DNA from: Iris pallida
Taxonomy: Eukaryota > Streptophyta > Magnoliopsida > Asparagales > Iridaceae
Length of the DNA: 64,000 bases
Assembly: GCA_029216955.1 (NCBI GenBank)
Contig: JANAVB010003999.1
Coordinates: 4,740,572-4,804,571 of the forward strand
Direction: 5' to 3'
The stretch's first letter is position 1; each line of letters begins with the position of its first letter. The notes beneath the pieces were generated by a model. It was not told the DNA's origin. It made no database searches and saw only the letters and a list, made by a program, of their open reading frames with translations. Shown here one piece after another: positions 33,842 through 44,473 of this stretch. The position numbers and the translations under genes were made by a program.

Positions 33842-36487
33842 TGTCACGCCCCAGAACCAGAATACTGGAGAGCGGGGGCAGACACAGCCAGCTACGTATA
33901 TTGAAATAGAATACATCTCAACTATACGGTCACGGCTGTCTAGATATGAGGGTTTACTACAAGCCAGCAGTCTCTTAAGGTCAAGCCTATTGTCTCAATC
34001 TCAAGCAATTAACAGAGTTACAAGATGTTAGAGCATCAAATATATATATATATAAGGCGTCCCAAATATTACATATTGGATGATCATGAAGCTAGTCGTA
34101 CAAAATGATAGGACTAGCAAGAGTTCAGTCATACATGATCAACCCTAGAATTTGTTAATCATGTTTACAGCCCGTAGGCAGACAGTAAGTAAATGTGCAT
34201 CGAGCTAACAGGTGCTCGTCGGCTAAACGCCTCAAAAGAATAAATTTACATATAAGTGGGTGAAACAAAAAAGGAAAATCCACTCTTGGCCCGGGTTCCG
34301 TCTAGTTGTCACCATTGGGCTGGAAACTCGGTAGATCCTCGGGAGCTGCTCCGAAATCTGGCCACACAAAACCAGCTGGGTCAAACCCCAGAAAGAGCAA
34401 GTGCCACAAAGGAGGCCACAAATAAGAACAAAAGCCAGCATATCAGAACATAAAGAATAAAAGAAAGTACAAGTAGTAAAGTACACAGGACGATAAACGA
34501 CTAGGGACGTGGAACCATTCCGGGAGCCAGGTTACAATCCTTAAACCAAACAAGGACCGGGATTGTACCCCTTCGCCTGAATAGCTCACTGTCCCTACCC
34601 ATTTATCGTTAAGAATAGCAAAACAAACATGCTCAGGAGATAGCGGGTACTGGAGCTAGACAAGACTTAGACAAGGCTGGACACCATCCATTCACAATCG
34701 GCCAAGCAAGTACTACGGCTTACTACTTTAACTAACTAGGGTTATCACAAGCCTAATTACTAACAAGATGCAAGTGAGAAACTCCCAGTCCCAAGCCCTG
34801 CAGACCATCCAGTTATCCTTCCGCGGGTTGAGAGTTATAGTTGGGTACATCGCCCGGGAGACAAATGTACCCTTAGGTGACTTAGAGGGTGCAACACATG
34901 ACAGTGTGCTGGAAATGTGCTCTACTCGTCGGCAAGCTACAAGTCCATTAAAGCGCCCAGATAACGAGATTGCCTGTGACTGGGAATTCTTCATGTTCTA
35001 GTTTGATCTAATAATTAGCCTAATCCAATTTAGCACGAGTCCCTGGCCGTGGTACCCAGGAAGTCACGTCCTAGACATGATGCAAGACAAGACAAGTGGA
35101 TTGTGCGAACAAGCAAGCAGGAACACCCACGGTGTCAAGGCAAGTCAAGTCAAGTTATCAAGTCAAGTCAAGTCAAGAGTGCGCCGCCACGGGCCACTAT
35201 CAAGTTATCAAGATAAATCATGTCAGGGTACTTGTTAGGAGTGCGCCACGACGGGCCACTATCATGTTAGGCTAGTTCCTTGTCATACCATGCTATGTAC
35301 AATAGTCATTCCAGACATATTAAGCAAAATCAAGTTCATGCCAAAAGGCGTAAGGATATAAAATGGGCATAAAATACCTAATAAAATACTAATATAAAAA
35401 TAGGACTATAGAAGAGCCAAGATCAAGAAATAACAAATTCATCATAGACAAGTGAGCTGCGCAGGGTATATACTGCGCAGGGTGCCAAGTGCGCAGGGTG
35501 AGCTGCGCAGGGTACCAACTGCGCAGGGTGCCAAGTGCGCAGGGGCAGATGGCGCACAGATGGATTGCGCAGAAGGTAGACTGCGCAGGAGTGAACTACG
35601 CAGGAGTTGGTTGCGCAGAGATGGATTGCGCAATGGTCGAATTGCGCAGGGGTTGCTTTGCGCATGGCTGGCTTGCGCATGGCTAGCTTGCGCCAGCGCA
35701 ATCCAGCGCAGCGCAAAGCACTGGCCAAGGATCTTGCGCAAATGGCCATGCGCTAAAGAGCGCAGGCCAGGGTGCGCAAATGGCCTTGCACTAAAGAGCG
35801 CAGGCCAGGAAATAGTGCGCAATCGGCCAGGTGCTAAAAAGCAGTGGCCGAGAGCTCCACCATGGCTGAACTCTCAAGAACACTAAGAACACCAAGTTCA
35901 AATCTTCACAACTTAGCCAAATCAAAACCAAATTTAGATTTTCAAAGTTCTAACTTGAGTAAAATTGAATTCTCTTCCACATGGAAGCATCAAAACAAGC
36001 AAAAATCAAAGTGTAATAGATCAAAACCAAGGATTTCCGAAAATGGTTAAAACCTAGATCTAGAAGAATGAAAGCTCCAAATCACAAAATTCCAAGTTCT
36101 AATGTTGATCTACATGTCCTAATCTATCAAATGGACAAATAAAATTGGGTGCTTATTTGTTGGCAAGGTGCACTTGCCTATTGGTTGGGGAGTTGTGTGG
36201 AAGGAGGAAGAAGAAGAAGTTTGTAAGAAATAAATGAGAGAATAAAGAGGAGAGAGAAAAGTAGGTGGTGTTATAAAGTGGGGGAGTTGTGGTGTGATGA
36301 GGGAGGAGTGTAGGCTTATGGTGTTCCATGCATGTTGAACCAAACTAAACCAACTTTCACAAAATAAAACCAAGCCATGGTCCAAAATCCATTTACGAGA
36401 AACCAAAATCCGCAAGTCGAGAAAATTAAAATACGTGCCAAAATCAAATACGAGCATAAATACGAAATACAGGAAATGGGGGTGACA
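33842..36487 (-). mobile_element. RE3 5' LTR (2646 bp)
   Basis: Begins TGTCACGCCCCAGAACC and ends GGGGGTGACA, next to TSD AAATG (36488-36492). It carries the promoter for the element: a TATA-like CTTTATAA on the minus strand at 36271-36278, then the leader with the GCGCA array. A (TA)n run near 34040 is one TA longer than in the 3' LTR, one of the two length differences. Confidence 0.93.
35452..35830 (-). repeat. GCGCA motif array in RE3 5' LTR
   Basis: Same array as at 27796-28170, with one motif lost by mutation (AACTACGCAGG in place of AACTGCGCAGG). It lies about 440-820 nt downstream of the TATA-like box on the coding strand. Confidence 0.75.
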
Positions 36488-36492
36488 AAATG

Positions 36493-39171
36493 TAGTCTCC
36501 AGTCAGGAGGGAGCAAAGTACAATTCATGATAATTTAACAATTGAAATAATAATAGAGTTATGCATTTTTAAACAATTTGAAATAAATAGTTTTCCAGCA
36601 GTTAAAACATTGTGATGTGAATAGGCAATGAATATGACCGGATTGGGTTGTACAGTTGTATCATATTGATACGATATGGCTTATCCCCGTGTGTATGAGG
36701 GGTAAGCTAACACAGTCATTATACTATTTTGGATGTGGTCATACTCATTACACTACTCCTCCAGTACCCAACAGTTAATCAGTCAATGCTCTCAGAGAGA
36801 GTTCCGTGTTGCATCGTGGTTTAAACTTGCAATAAAACGATTACTAAATAATTGTAAATTACCACAAAATGTACTTGCCTTTAATTATGACTGGATTTGG
36901 AATGTCTCCGGGATTGAATTCAGACTTGTCCTCGAAATCCTACAATCGAGAAGTCTGCCTTAGATTTCCAAAATACCATGCTAGATGTGCTAGTTACAAT
37001 CTCTAAATTTGTCCTAGTCAATTTCTTTATCTTTATTATACTAACACAAACGAAACTCGATTATCTAATGTGTTACATTTAATTATGATGGAAAGATCAT
37101 TTTATATTTAATTTCGGAAAACTTTGTATTTATCGGTTTATTGGCAAAAACTTGGTATTTTATAATTTATATAATAAAACTACATTTTTCATTAAATGAG
37201 AAGAACATGAATTTCTAAAATATTATAATTATTTATCATTTCTAAATTTTTACGTTTTCGAACAAAATCAGAAAAATACGAACACATTACTAGCTATTAC
37301 AAAAATTTACAGAAATAAATAGGCTTATGTCCTTACAGATCATTTTACATGAATTAAAATAAGAAGAAAAATATTAGTTAGTCCCTAAAAATCCAACAAT
37401 TTAATTACAAAAATAAAACTAGTAATTAAATTAAATTAAATTAAATTAAATTTCGAGTCTCAGACTTTGGTCCAATAGTCAAAATAGCTAATGCCTCAAC
37501 GTCCGAAAATCCCGGTTTCGTTTGCATTTCGCTAGGGCCCATGGACCAGTACGGTCGTCGCCCAAAAATTCATTTTATAAATATTTTCGAAAACCGATTT
37601 GAAATCCATTTATATAATTTTATAAAAATTCCGGCAGCATTCCCTCTATTTTCGGGATAACCCAAAACTGGAAAAATGTGCCACAAACTCCAATTATCAG
37701 TCTCACACCTGGGAAAATCCATTTTTATATAAAATATACTCACAGAATTGTTTCCGAAACGAATTCGGAAAACCCGGAACAAAATCGAAATCACCACAGC
37801 ATAAAGAACCAGCATACCAACAATTTAACTACTAAACCAAAAATCCCAGAAGCTTTTCCGAGATAATCTCGGAAATTCCGAGAACCAAAATACACAGAAC
37901 CTATCCCGAAAATATTCGAAAATTCCGAAATCAAAACGAATTAACCACAGAACAAAAAATCAACTCACGGAATAAAATCCGAAAGTCACAGAACAAAAAT
38001 ACCAAGAGAATTTCGGAATTCCCGAAATCGAAACATCTAACCGAATCCCGTAACGGGATTGGGGACCAAATTCATCATCGACTATGACGGGAGGGACAAA
38101 CTACTGTGTTTATCAGAATTTACCAAAAATCCGTTGGTCGGGGAGCCGCGGGATAAATCTCGGGAATGAAATCGGACAGCGCTGGACAGCGGGATCGGCC
38201 ACGGAAAATCGAAACAGCAGCTTCTGAACAGCAAGCCGGACACGGGGAGGTGCTGGACCGGCACGGACGGCCGGATCGGGCTTGGTGTCGAACGGCACGC
38301 GGCGCACGGGGCGCGCACAAGGGGTCGGCCGAGATGGGCTGGCCGGGGTCCTGCGGGCTCGGGAACAGCAGCGGCGGGAGGCCGGTGCTGGGAGGCGGTC
38401 GGACTGGGCCGCGGGACAACGGCGAAGGCCGTTCGGTTGGGATCGGCGCCGGGTTGGGTCGACGACGAGGGGAAAGCGCGGGAAACGACGGCAGAAGGCC
38501 GCTCGGTCGGGGCTCGCCTGTGCCGGAAGAAATTTGGGGCTCGGATTAGGGCTAGGGAAAAATTTTGGGAAAAGTGAGAGGGATACTGGAGAGGGAGGGA
38601 AAGATGGGGGTTTTATAGGGGAAATGAACTGGGGTTACGGGAAGGAGAAAGGATGGTCGGCCGGTCGGGAAGTTGAAGCCGAGGGGCTCGGCCGTTTGGG
38701 AGATGAAGGGAGCTCTTGCTCCAGAATAAAAGAGAAAGAGAGTTTGATAAAGTAATTTATGAGTGTAGTGAAGTGGGTTAACTTATTATTACTTGAAATA
38801 TCTGCATGTAATGAAGTGGGTTAACTCTGTAACATCCCACAATCAATGGTGAAACCCGTAAATTTAATAGCTTTTATGTTTTTATATATATATATGATAA
38901 CACTAAATATTTATTACATAAAAATATTCCGAAAATTAGTTCGGACTTGGGATTGGGTTCGGGTCTGGTCAGACAGTCAAAAGTCCAGAAATTTATATTT
39001 TGAAAAAATAATAATAATAATAAATATAATAATAATCCGGCAAGATATTAATTTAGCAAACATGCAATTTAATAATTTTCTAAATATACCATTTCCTAAA
39101 TAAATAATTTATATTGATAATTAGCTAATTAAATATTCAATTAATTAATTAAAAAAATGAAGGGTTTCACA
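36493..39171 (-). mobile_element. RE2 5' LTR, 5' part
   Basis: Resumes at TAGTCTCCAGTCAGGAGG after RE3 and ends AAGGGTTTCACA, followed by TSD TCAAT. Together with 25847-26187 it makes about 3020 bp, equal to the other RE2 LTR. Its promoter has TATAAAA (minus) near 38615 followed by the CpG-rich leader (about 38100-38560). Long frames over the leader (38166-38549 plus strand, 38120-38419 minus strand) are compositional. Confidence 0.9.
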
Positions 39172-39369
39172 TCAATATAGCATTTAGCATGGTTGAGTCT
39201 ATAACTCTCAGGGTTAAGTTCCAGTCATTCTGGGCATCCATAAACCAATCGAGGCACAGGGCATATTTCACACAACAATATGTATTAAAATATTAACATA
39301 TCACGATTTATCGAGTTCATGCAAAAAGGTGTAAGGATAAATAAGAGATGCCATGTACGTCCAAGGAGT

Positions 39370-39700
39370 ACGCCCAATGAAATATGCGTAAAGGAGATTT
39401 ACGCGTGAGAAAAGTTTACGCATGAAGGAATAAAGCTACGCGTAAATGAGCACGCTCCAATAAAGGAACAAAGTTGCGCGTAAAAGCTCGTCTTACGCTA
39501 AGCCAGAAGAGTACGCGTAAATAATAAAGTTACGCGTAAAACTTGTATGCGTAAAGAGTCCAAGTTTATGCATGAATCTTGTATGCGTAAAGAATAATCG
39601 TTACGCGTAAAACATTGTACGCGTAAAGAATAACGTTATGCGTAAAACATGTACGCGTAAAGAATAACGTTACGCGTAAAACATGTACGCGTAAAGAATA
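39370..39700. repeat. ACGCGTAAA motif array in RE1
   Basis: About 18 copies of ACGCGTAAA or close variants (ATGCGTAAAG, TTTACGCGTGAG) at irregular spacing of roughly 12-25 bp. It sits at the same place in the LTR as the GCGCA array of RE3: both follow a conserved GTTCAT...AAAAGG.GTAAGGATA block (39317-39340; 27681-27705). Confidence 0.75.
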
Positions 39701-39754
39701 CACCAAGCCAGAGGAGACTTGCATAAATCGAATTCACGCTGACACGAATGAACG

Positions 39755-39880
39755 TGGGCGTAGAGCTTGATATTACGCGAGCACGTATAAACGTGTGCGT
39801 AGAGCCTGATATTACGCGAGCACATATAAACGTGTGCGTAGAGCCTGATATTACGCGAGCACGTATAAACGTGTGCGTAG
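39755..39880. repeat. 39-bp tandem repeat in RE1, about 3.3 copies
   Basis: The unit begins ACGTGTGCGTAGAGCCTGAT and continues ATTACGCGAGCACGTATAA. Copies differ at only a few positions. Being 39 bp (13 codons) it leaves open frames on both strands, which I regard as a by-product. Confidence 0.85.
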
Positions 39881-40499
39881 AGAACCTCCGGAACTCCAAT
39901 TCCATGAACTTCAATCTGAGCCAAAAATGGGAGTTCCACGGATCGAAAGGGGTTATAACACAAATCTCACATTCTGGAACGAACGAAACTTGAAAATAAG
40001 GAAGTTTGATAGATCAAAACCCACAAAATCCGAAAATGGCAATTTCTAGATCTACTAAAAATGAAACTTCAAAATGCGAAATGCCAAGTTCTAACTATCT
40101 TAGGATCACGAGAGGAAGATAAATAAACCATAAAAATATGGGTTCTCATGTGGAGCAAGATGTACTTGCCTAAGCTCTTGGTAGGTGGAGAGAGTTATGA
40201 GGAAGAAGAAGAGTAAATGAAAAAGAGAAGTAATGAAGAGAGAGAAAGGGTTGGGCTTTAAATGGAATGATGGTAGGTAGGGGGTTGGTCGGGTTCATGG
40301 TGAACCACCAAAATCCGAAAATAAACCAGCCCAAGCCGAACCCAAGAGTAAAGCAAAAGCAGAAAATAAAATACAGAAAAATAATTAGCATGAAATTAAA
40401 GAATTAACTACAAACAAATGCAGGATAAATATTAAATAAATACATTCAAGCCGTACACGTATTAAAATATGCATTCTAGGAACGGGGAGTGACAAGTTA

Positions 40500-41206
40500 T
40501 ATAGTAAGACTCTTGTCATTTAGGGTGAGCATTATTCAGTTTGGACTGAACACCGATCCGAATAAGAGATTCGGTTCGGTTTCAGTTTTCAAAATACAAA
40601 AAAATTTATTCGATTTCAGTTTCCGTTTTGGGTTTCGGTTCAAAATCGAAAACCGAATAAAAATTATACAATTATGTAAATATCCTAAAATTTAAAATGT
40701 GTATATTTTAAAAACAACAATTCTATAAATGTATTTTGAATTCCAACTTTGATAATTTAACAACTAATCCAACTTTGTGCGTAACTTTGAAATTCAACAA
40801 ATGTGTGTATAAAAATTATAATTTTTAATATGATTTAACCACGATCTCAACTTTGGGTCCGACCCATTAATTCCAACCGAATAAACCAAATAAACCAAAT
40901 TTATTATTCGGTTCGGTTACGATTTTGGCTAATTCGGTTCGATTTCGGTTTTGACTTATTCGATTCGGTTGAAACCGAATAGACCGAACGCTCACCACTA
41001 CTGTCATGTGGATGTAAGATGGTCATAAGATAGACTAGAAGTTTTCTTTAATCACGGATAAATAAGGTTTAATTGAAGCATCACTGTAAAAAAATATAAT
41101 ATTAGATGCAATTGTACGTAAGATGCTACAAAAAATTTGTATGGGTCGTGTAGTACTCGTGTGAGCCACCGACACCATCTCCTCCACCCACCCCCTCCCC
41201 TCCCCT

Positions 41207-41237
<31 letters not shown>

Positions 41238-41360
41238 TTCGTGTTCGTCTTCCGTTGGCGCAAGCAAGCATGCACACGTGTAAAATTAATATGTTTTTTA
41301 AGTAAACAAATTGGTATACCTAAACCCTTTTTTATGAAATATACAAAGATACTAATTAGA
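40500..41360. repeat. Duplication copy A, right part
   Basis: Continues copy A after the RE1 nest and aligns with 44806-45129: shared ATATAGTAAGAC, TGGATGTAAGATGGTCATA, TTGAAGCATCACTGTAAAAA, CGTTGGCGCAAGCA and TACCTAAACCCTTTTTTATG. It is interrupted by a hAT MITE at 40521-41000 that copy B lacks. A poly-C run (about 41205-41235) in copy A is absent from copy B. Copy A continues past 41345 where copy B is cut by the copia element. Confidence 0.85.
40521..41000. mobile_element. hAT MITE of the AACCGAAT family, 480 bp
   Basis: The termini TAGGGTGAGCATTATTC and, reverse-complemented, TAGTGGTGAGCGTTCGG match the family at 13643-14210. The flanks TTGTCATT and CTGTCATG share 6 of 8 bp, and copy B near 44820 shows the uninserted sequence TTCTGTCATCTGG. 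So this element inserted after the duplication. Confidence 0.85.
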
Positions 41361-41784
41361 TATAGTATAAGATTATTTAAACATTTATAACTGTAGATTG
41401 TAAAAAACCACCAAGAATTGTAATCGTATTATTTTCTTTTGTATACATGGCTAGCCTGAGCTTTTTAAACTGTTGCACTTTGATACCATATGTAAATGTA
41501 AAGCCACTCTTTTAACCTAGTAGTAGCTAATTTAAAACAAGCTTGTTGCTAAAGACAATCTTTTACCTATCACCACTAAATTATTGTGAAACAATCACTA
41601 ATTGTCATTTTTTTAGGCTTAATTACACTTTGATACCCTCAACTATTTTCGTTTTTCAACTTACTATCTCAACTTTTTTTTTTCAAGTTGATATCCTGAA
41701 TTTTATTTGGACAATAATGCCCCTGCCTAAAATTCAAAACTATCCTCCCAAACCCTCCCCCCCATCTCCGCTCCCCCCTCGGCC

Positions 41785-42498
41785 TAGGGCTGCAAATGAG
41801 CCAAGCCGTTCGTGAGCTGCTCGAAGCTCGGCTCGATAAAAGCTCGTTTGAGCTCGGTTCGTTTAGTAAACAAACTGAGCTCAAGCTTCATTTTCGAGCT
41901 CGTTTAATAAACGAGCCAAGCTCAAGCTTAGAAGTACTCGACTCGTTTGAGCTCGCGAGCTGGCTCGTTGATGAGCTTGCGAGCTGGCTCGTTTAGAAGC
42001 TTGTTTATGAGCTTGTTTAGAAGCTCGTTTGTTCTTTGTTGAATTCTAAATATATGTATATTTGTGTGCATTATACATTTATATGTCCTTAATAATTGAT
42101 ATTAAGGAACGTTTTTAATTATATTTTTATAAATAAATTGTTAATATTACGGGTATTTGAATTCAAACAGAACTAAATTGAAATCGAACTCATTAAGCTT
42201 GAAATCAAGCTTAATGAGCTTGAAATAAAGTTGATCGAGCTTGAAATCAAGCTTAACGAGCTTGATTTTGAGCTTATCAAGCTTGTTTATCAAGCTTGAA
42301 TCAAGCTTACTTATCAAGCCAAGCTCGAGCTCAAACCAAGCCAAGCTCAAGCTTAATATAAACAAGCTCAAGCCAAGCTCAAGCTCTAAAATAAAAAAAA
42401 TTATCAAGCTCGAGCTTGAGCTTGAGCTCCATTAATTCTAGTCAAGCCAAGCTCAAGCTTATAAAAGCTTGGCTCGGCTTGGCTCGTTTGCAGCCCTA
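41785..42498. mobile_element. hAT MITE rich in GAGCTCGAGC/CAAGCTT words, 714 bp
   Basis: The termini TAGGGCTGCAAATGAGCC and, reverse-complemented, TAGGGCTGCAAACGAGCC are flanked by CCTCGGCC (41777-41784) and CTTCGGCC (42499-42506), an 8-bp TSD with one mismatch. The interior is a dense mesh of AAGCTCG, GAGCTTGA and AAGCTT palindromes and codes for nothing. It is nested in the gene-carrying TIR element. Confidence 0.88.
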
Positions 42499-42540
42499 CT
42501 TCGGCCCCAACCCCTCCCCCCCCACCCACCGCTGCCCCCT

Positions 42541-43235
42541 TCGGCCAGAACAGCCCCCCCGGCCGCAGCACCCGGTAGACGTCGTAGAGCGCGAACTCGA
42601 GCACCGCATCCGGCACCCAGTTGCTGAGGACGTGCATCGAGTGCACGATGTCCAGCGTGTTGTCGAAGAACGGGAGGCGGCTCGCCACGCTGACGTGCAT
42701 CGCCAGCAGGCCCCTCGACGCGATGAAGCTGTTGAAGGGCCCATCGAAGTTCATCGTGCTGGTTATTATCGTGATATTGCGCTCCCTCATCCGCGTCGCG
42801 AAGGTGTCGGTCCCCCCGCCGATGTCCAGCCCGACGCGGACCGTCCCCGGGGGCCTCGTCGCGAGGACCGCGTTGATGCCGTAGTTGATGCCCGGACCGT
42901 CGTGGAGCCACCGCCTCCGCTCGCGGCCGGAGAGGTCGAAGCAGTCTTTGCAGTCGTAGTGCCCCTTGGCCCATCTCCCGCGGTTCACCAGGCAGGTGTA
43001 GTTCTTGCAGCTGTAGGCATCCCAGATGATGCTGGAGTCGGGGGGCACGGTCCAGAGGCTCTCCGGGAAGGGTACGGGCCTGGTGTGGCCCTTCGGGGAC
43101 CTGGGGTGGCAGCGCCGCCGCGGGAGGCCCTGGCGAACACGTCGTCGGCGGGGCACTCGTCGCCGACCTCGTAGCTCAGGTACCGGCCGAGCTCGTCGCG
43201 GAACCTGCGGCACGCGGAGCCGAGGGAGGGGTAGA
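42541..43235 (-). pseudogene. Captured fragment of a plant SAM-dependent methyltransferase-like gene
   Basis: The minus strand encodes, in order: a Cys/Arg segment (RRFRDELGRYLSYEVGDECP), PRRRCHPRSP, PFPESLW, NYTCLVNRGRWAKGHYDCKD, RVGLDIGGGTDTFATRMRER (SAM-binding motif I), TSTMNFDGPFNSFIASRGL, LPFFDNTLDIVHSMHVLSNW and YDVYRVLRPGGLFWP. These are the blocks of the plant methyltransferase-like family that includes Arabidopsis At1g29790. The N-terminal membrane anchor and everything after GGLFWP are missing, and a frameshift near 43115 separates the first segment from PRRRCHPRSP. It lies between TIRs of a transposon in GC-rich DNA unlike its surroundings, so I read it as a transduplicated, dead gene piece. 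Any transcription would need an element or read-through promoter. Confidence 0.85.
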
Positions 43236-43449
43236 GCTCGTTTCTGGAGAGGGAGGGGGGGGGGGGGGAGGGGCATTGCCGGATGCGTGGGGTGGGGAGG
43301 GGGAGGGGGGCATGGGAAGAGAGAAAGAGGGAGCCAGGGGTAATTTGGAAATATTTTGAGTTTTAGGTATTAAGTTAAAAAACTAAAATAGTTGAGGGTA
43401 TCTAGTTGTTGAGTAAAAAAGTTTAGGGTATTAAAATACAATTAAGCCT

Positions 43450-43859
43450 TTTTTTTTAGATATTATTTTTTTCGACTTGACAAATGTCAAAGGAAATTTA
43501 AATATGTGCCTACCGCTCCGGGACTCCCTTGCTATCTCTAATCGTCATTAATGATCGTTACTTGCATCCTTCTCATTTTTATCCTAGTGAACCCCTCCCA
43601 CTCTTTAAATAGGAGTGAAGTGTGGTTGTGGACTTGTATCATTTCTTTATTCTAACTTGTATTATTAACAAGCTTTAGTTAAATAAATATATTGAATGAC
43701 TACATATATGGATTGTGGATCGTTGGTATTGTGCATGTATGCCTGGACTCGCTGCTCGCTACTCTCCATCAAATAGCAGGCCTAACCTAAGAGCGAAATT
43801 TGACCCTTTGCCAAAGGTAATGCTATGCTTTAGGGATGTTTTCATTTATATTTTTTTTA
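43450..43859. other. Intergenic DNA, nothing recognised
   Basis: AT-rich spacer between two TIR-element relics. No open frame with family similarity, no RNA gene, no clear repeat pair. Confidence 0.5.
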
Positions 43860-44182
43860 AAACCTTTGCCCGCCCTCCCCGCTCTCCCACCTCGGCTGCA
43901 ACACCATCCATCCCCCCCCCCCCCCCCCCCCCCAGTGCGTGCGCGGTGGCTGAGGGAGGGGGGAGGGGTGGAAGTGGCTGGAGGGGGTGGGGTGGAAGTG
44001 GTGAGCCAGCAGGGGAAGAGAGGTTGGAAAGTGAAGGAGAGAGATAATTTTGTCCTTTTTGAAATTTTGGATATCAAATTGAAAATATTAAATAGTTGAT
44101 GGTAACAAGTTGTCGAGTGAAAAAATTTAGGGTATCAAGTTAAACAACAGGAATAGTTGAGGGTATCAAGTTACAATTAATC
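43860..44182. mobile_element. Relic end of an AGGCTTAATT-family TIR element
   Basis: A GC-rich start with a poly-C run (about 43915-43933) is followed by GGATATCAAATTGAAAATAT, ATAGTTGATGGTAACAAGTTG, TTTAGGGTATCAAGTTAAAC and GTTGAGGGTATCAAGTTACA, then AATTAA. This parallels the right end of 41615-43449, but the last AGCCT is missing, replaced by duplicated sequence. The homology of duplication copy B begins exactly here. Confidence 0.5.
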
Positions 44183-44430
44183 AAACAATTATCAAATATT
44201 CTTAATATTATAAAAAATGGCAGACATTATTATGTGTCATTATACCATTGTACGGACTTACCATTCACCAGTGCGTGGGCCCGACGAGTGAATAATTTCT
44301 CATCTAGCCTAGTCAACTCTTACACGTGGGTTCCTCGAAAATTTACTGCAATTTCTTCATCTCTATGTTATATATTTATTGTCATGTCCAACAATTTTGC
44401 CAATGATAGTTTGGCCGAGTGGTCTAAGGC

Positions 44431-44473
<43 letters not shown>

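Larger units (their letters stand above)
39177..40494 (-). mobile_element. RE1 solo LTR, right part
   Basis: The remainder of RE1 after RE2, ending GGGGAGTGACA at 40494 next to TSD AGTTA. The blocks CTAGATCTACTAAAAATGAA and CCAAGTTCTAA match the corresponding part of the RE3 LTR. It holds a motif array built on ACGCGTAAA and a 39-bp tandem repeat. A short frame match to RE3 lies in the left part. Confidence 0.88.
41615..43449. mobile_element. TIR element carrying a host gene fragment (AGGCTTAATT family)
   Basis: The left end AGGCTTAATTACACTTTGAT and the right end, reverse-complemented AGGCTTAATTGTATTTTAAT, begin an imperfect TIR followed on both sides by ATACCCT.AACT and CTCAACTATTTT words. 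The flanks are T-runs, so the TSD cannot be read. The GC-rich interior contains a piece of a plant methyltransferase-like gene. A hAT MITE (41785-42498) is nested near the left end. Relic ends of the same family are at 1235-1393 and about 43860-44182. This is the layout of a Pack-type gene-capturing DNA transposon; the superfamily is not settled. Confidence 0.68.

Noticed and set aside
39370..39700. Regularly recurring ACGCGTAAA looked at first like a CRISPR-type array
   Set aside because: Plant nuclear context, repeats of only about 9 bp, irregular spacing, no leader or cas genes; it is inside a solo LTR.
19243..40494. Endogenous pararetrovirus as an alternative for the RT-bearing regions
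   Set aside because: LTRs with TG/CA ends, 5-bp TSDs, integrase and chromodomain are present, and no movement protein is seen; these are Ty3/gypsy elements.
42416..43174. 252-residue plus-strand frame opposite the methyltransferase fragment
   Set aside because: High GC keeps the antisense strand open; the recognisable protein is on the minus strand.
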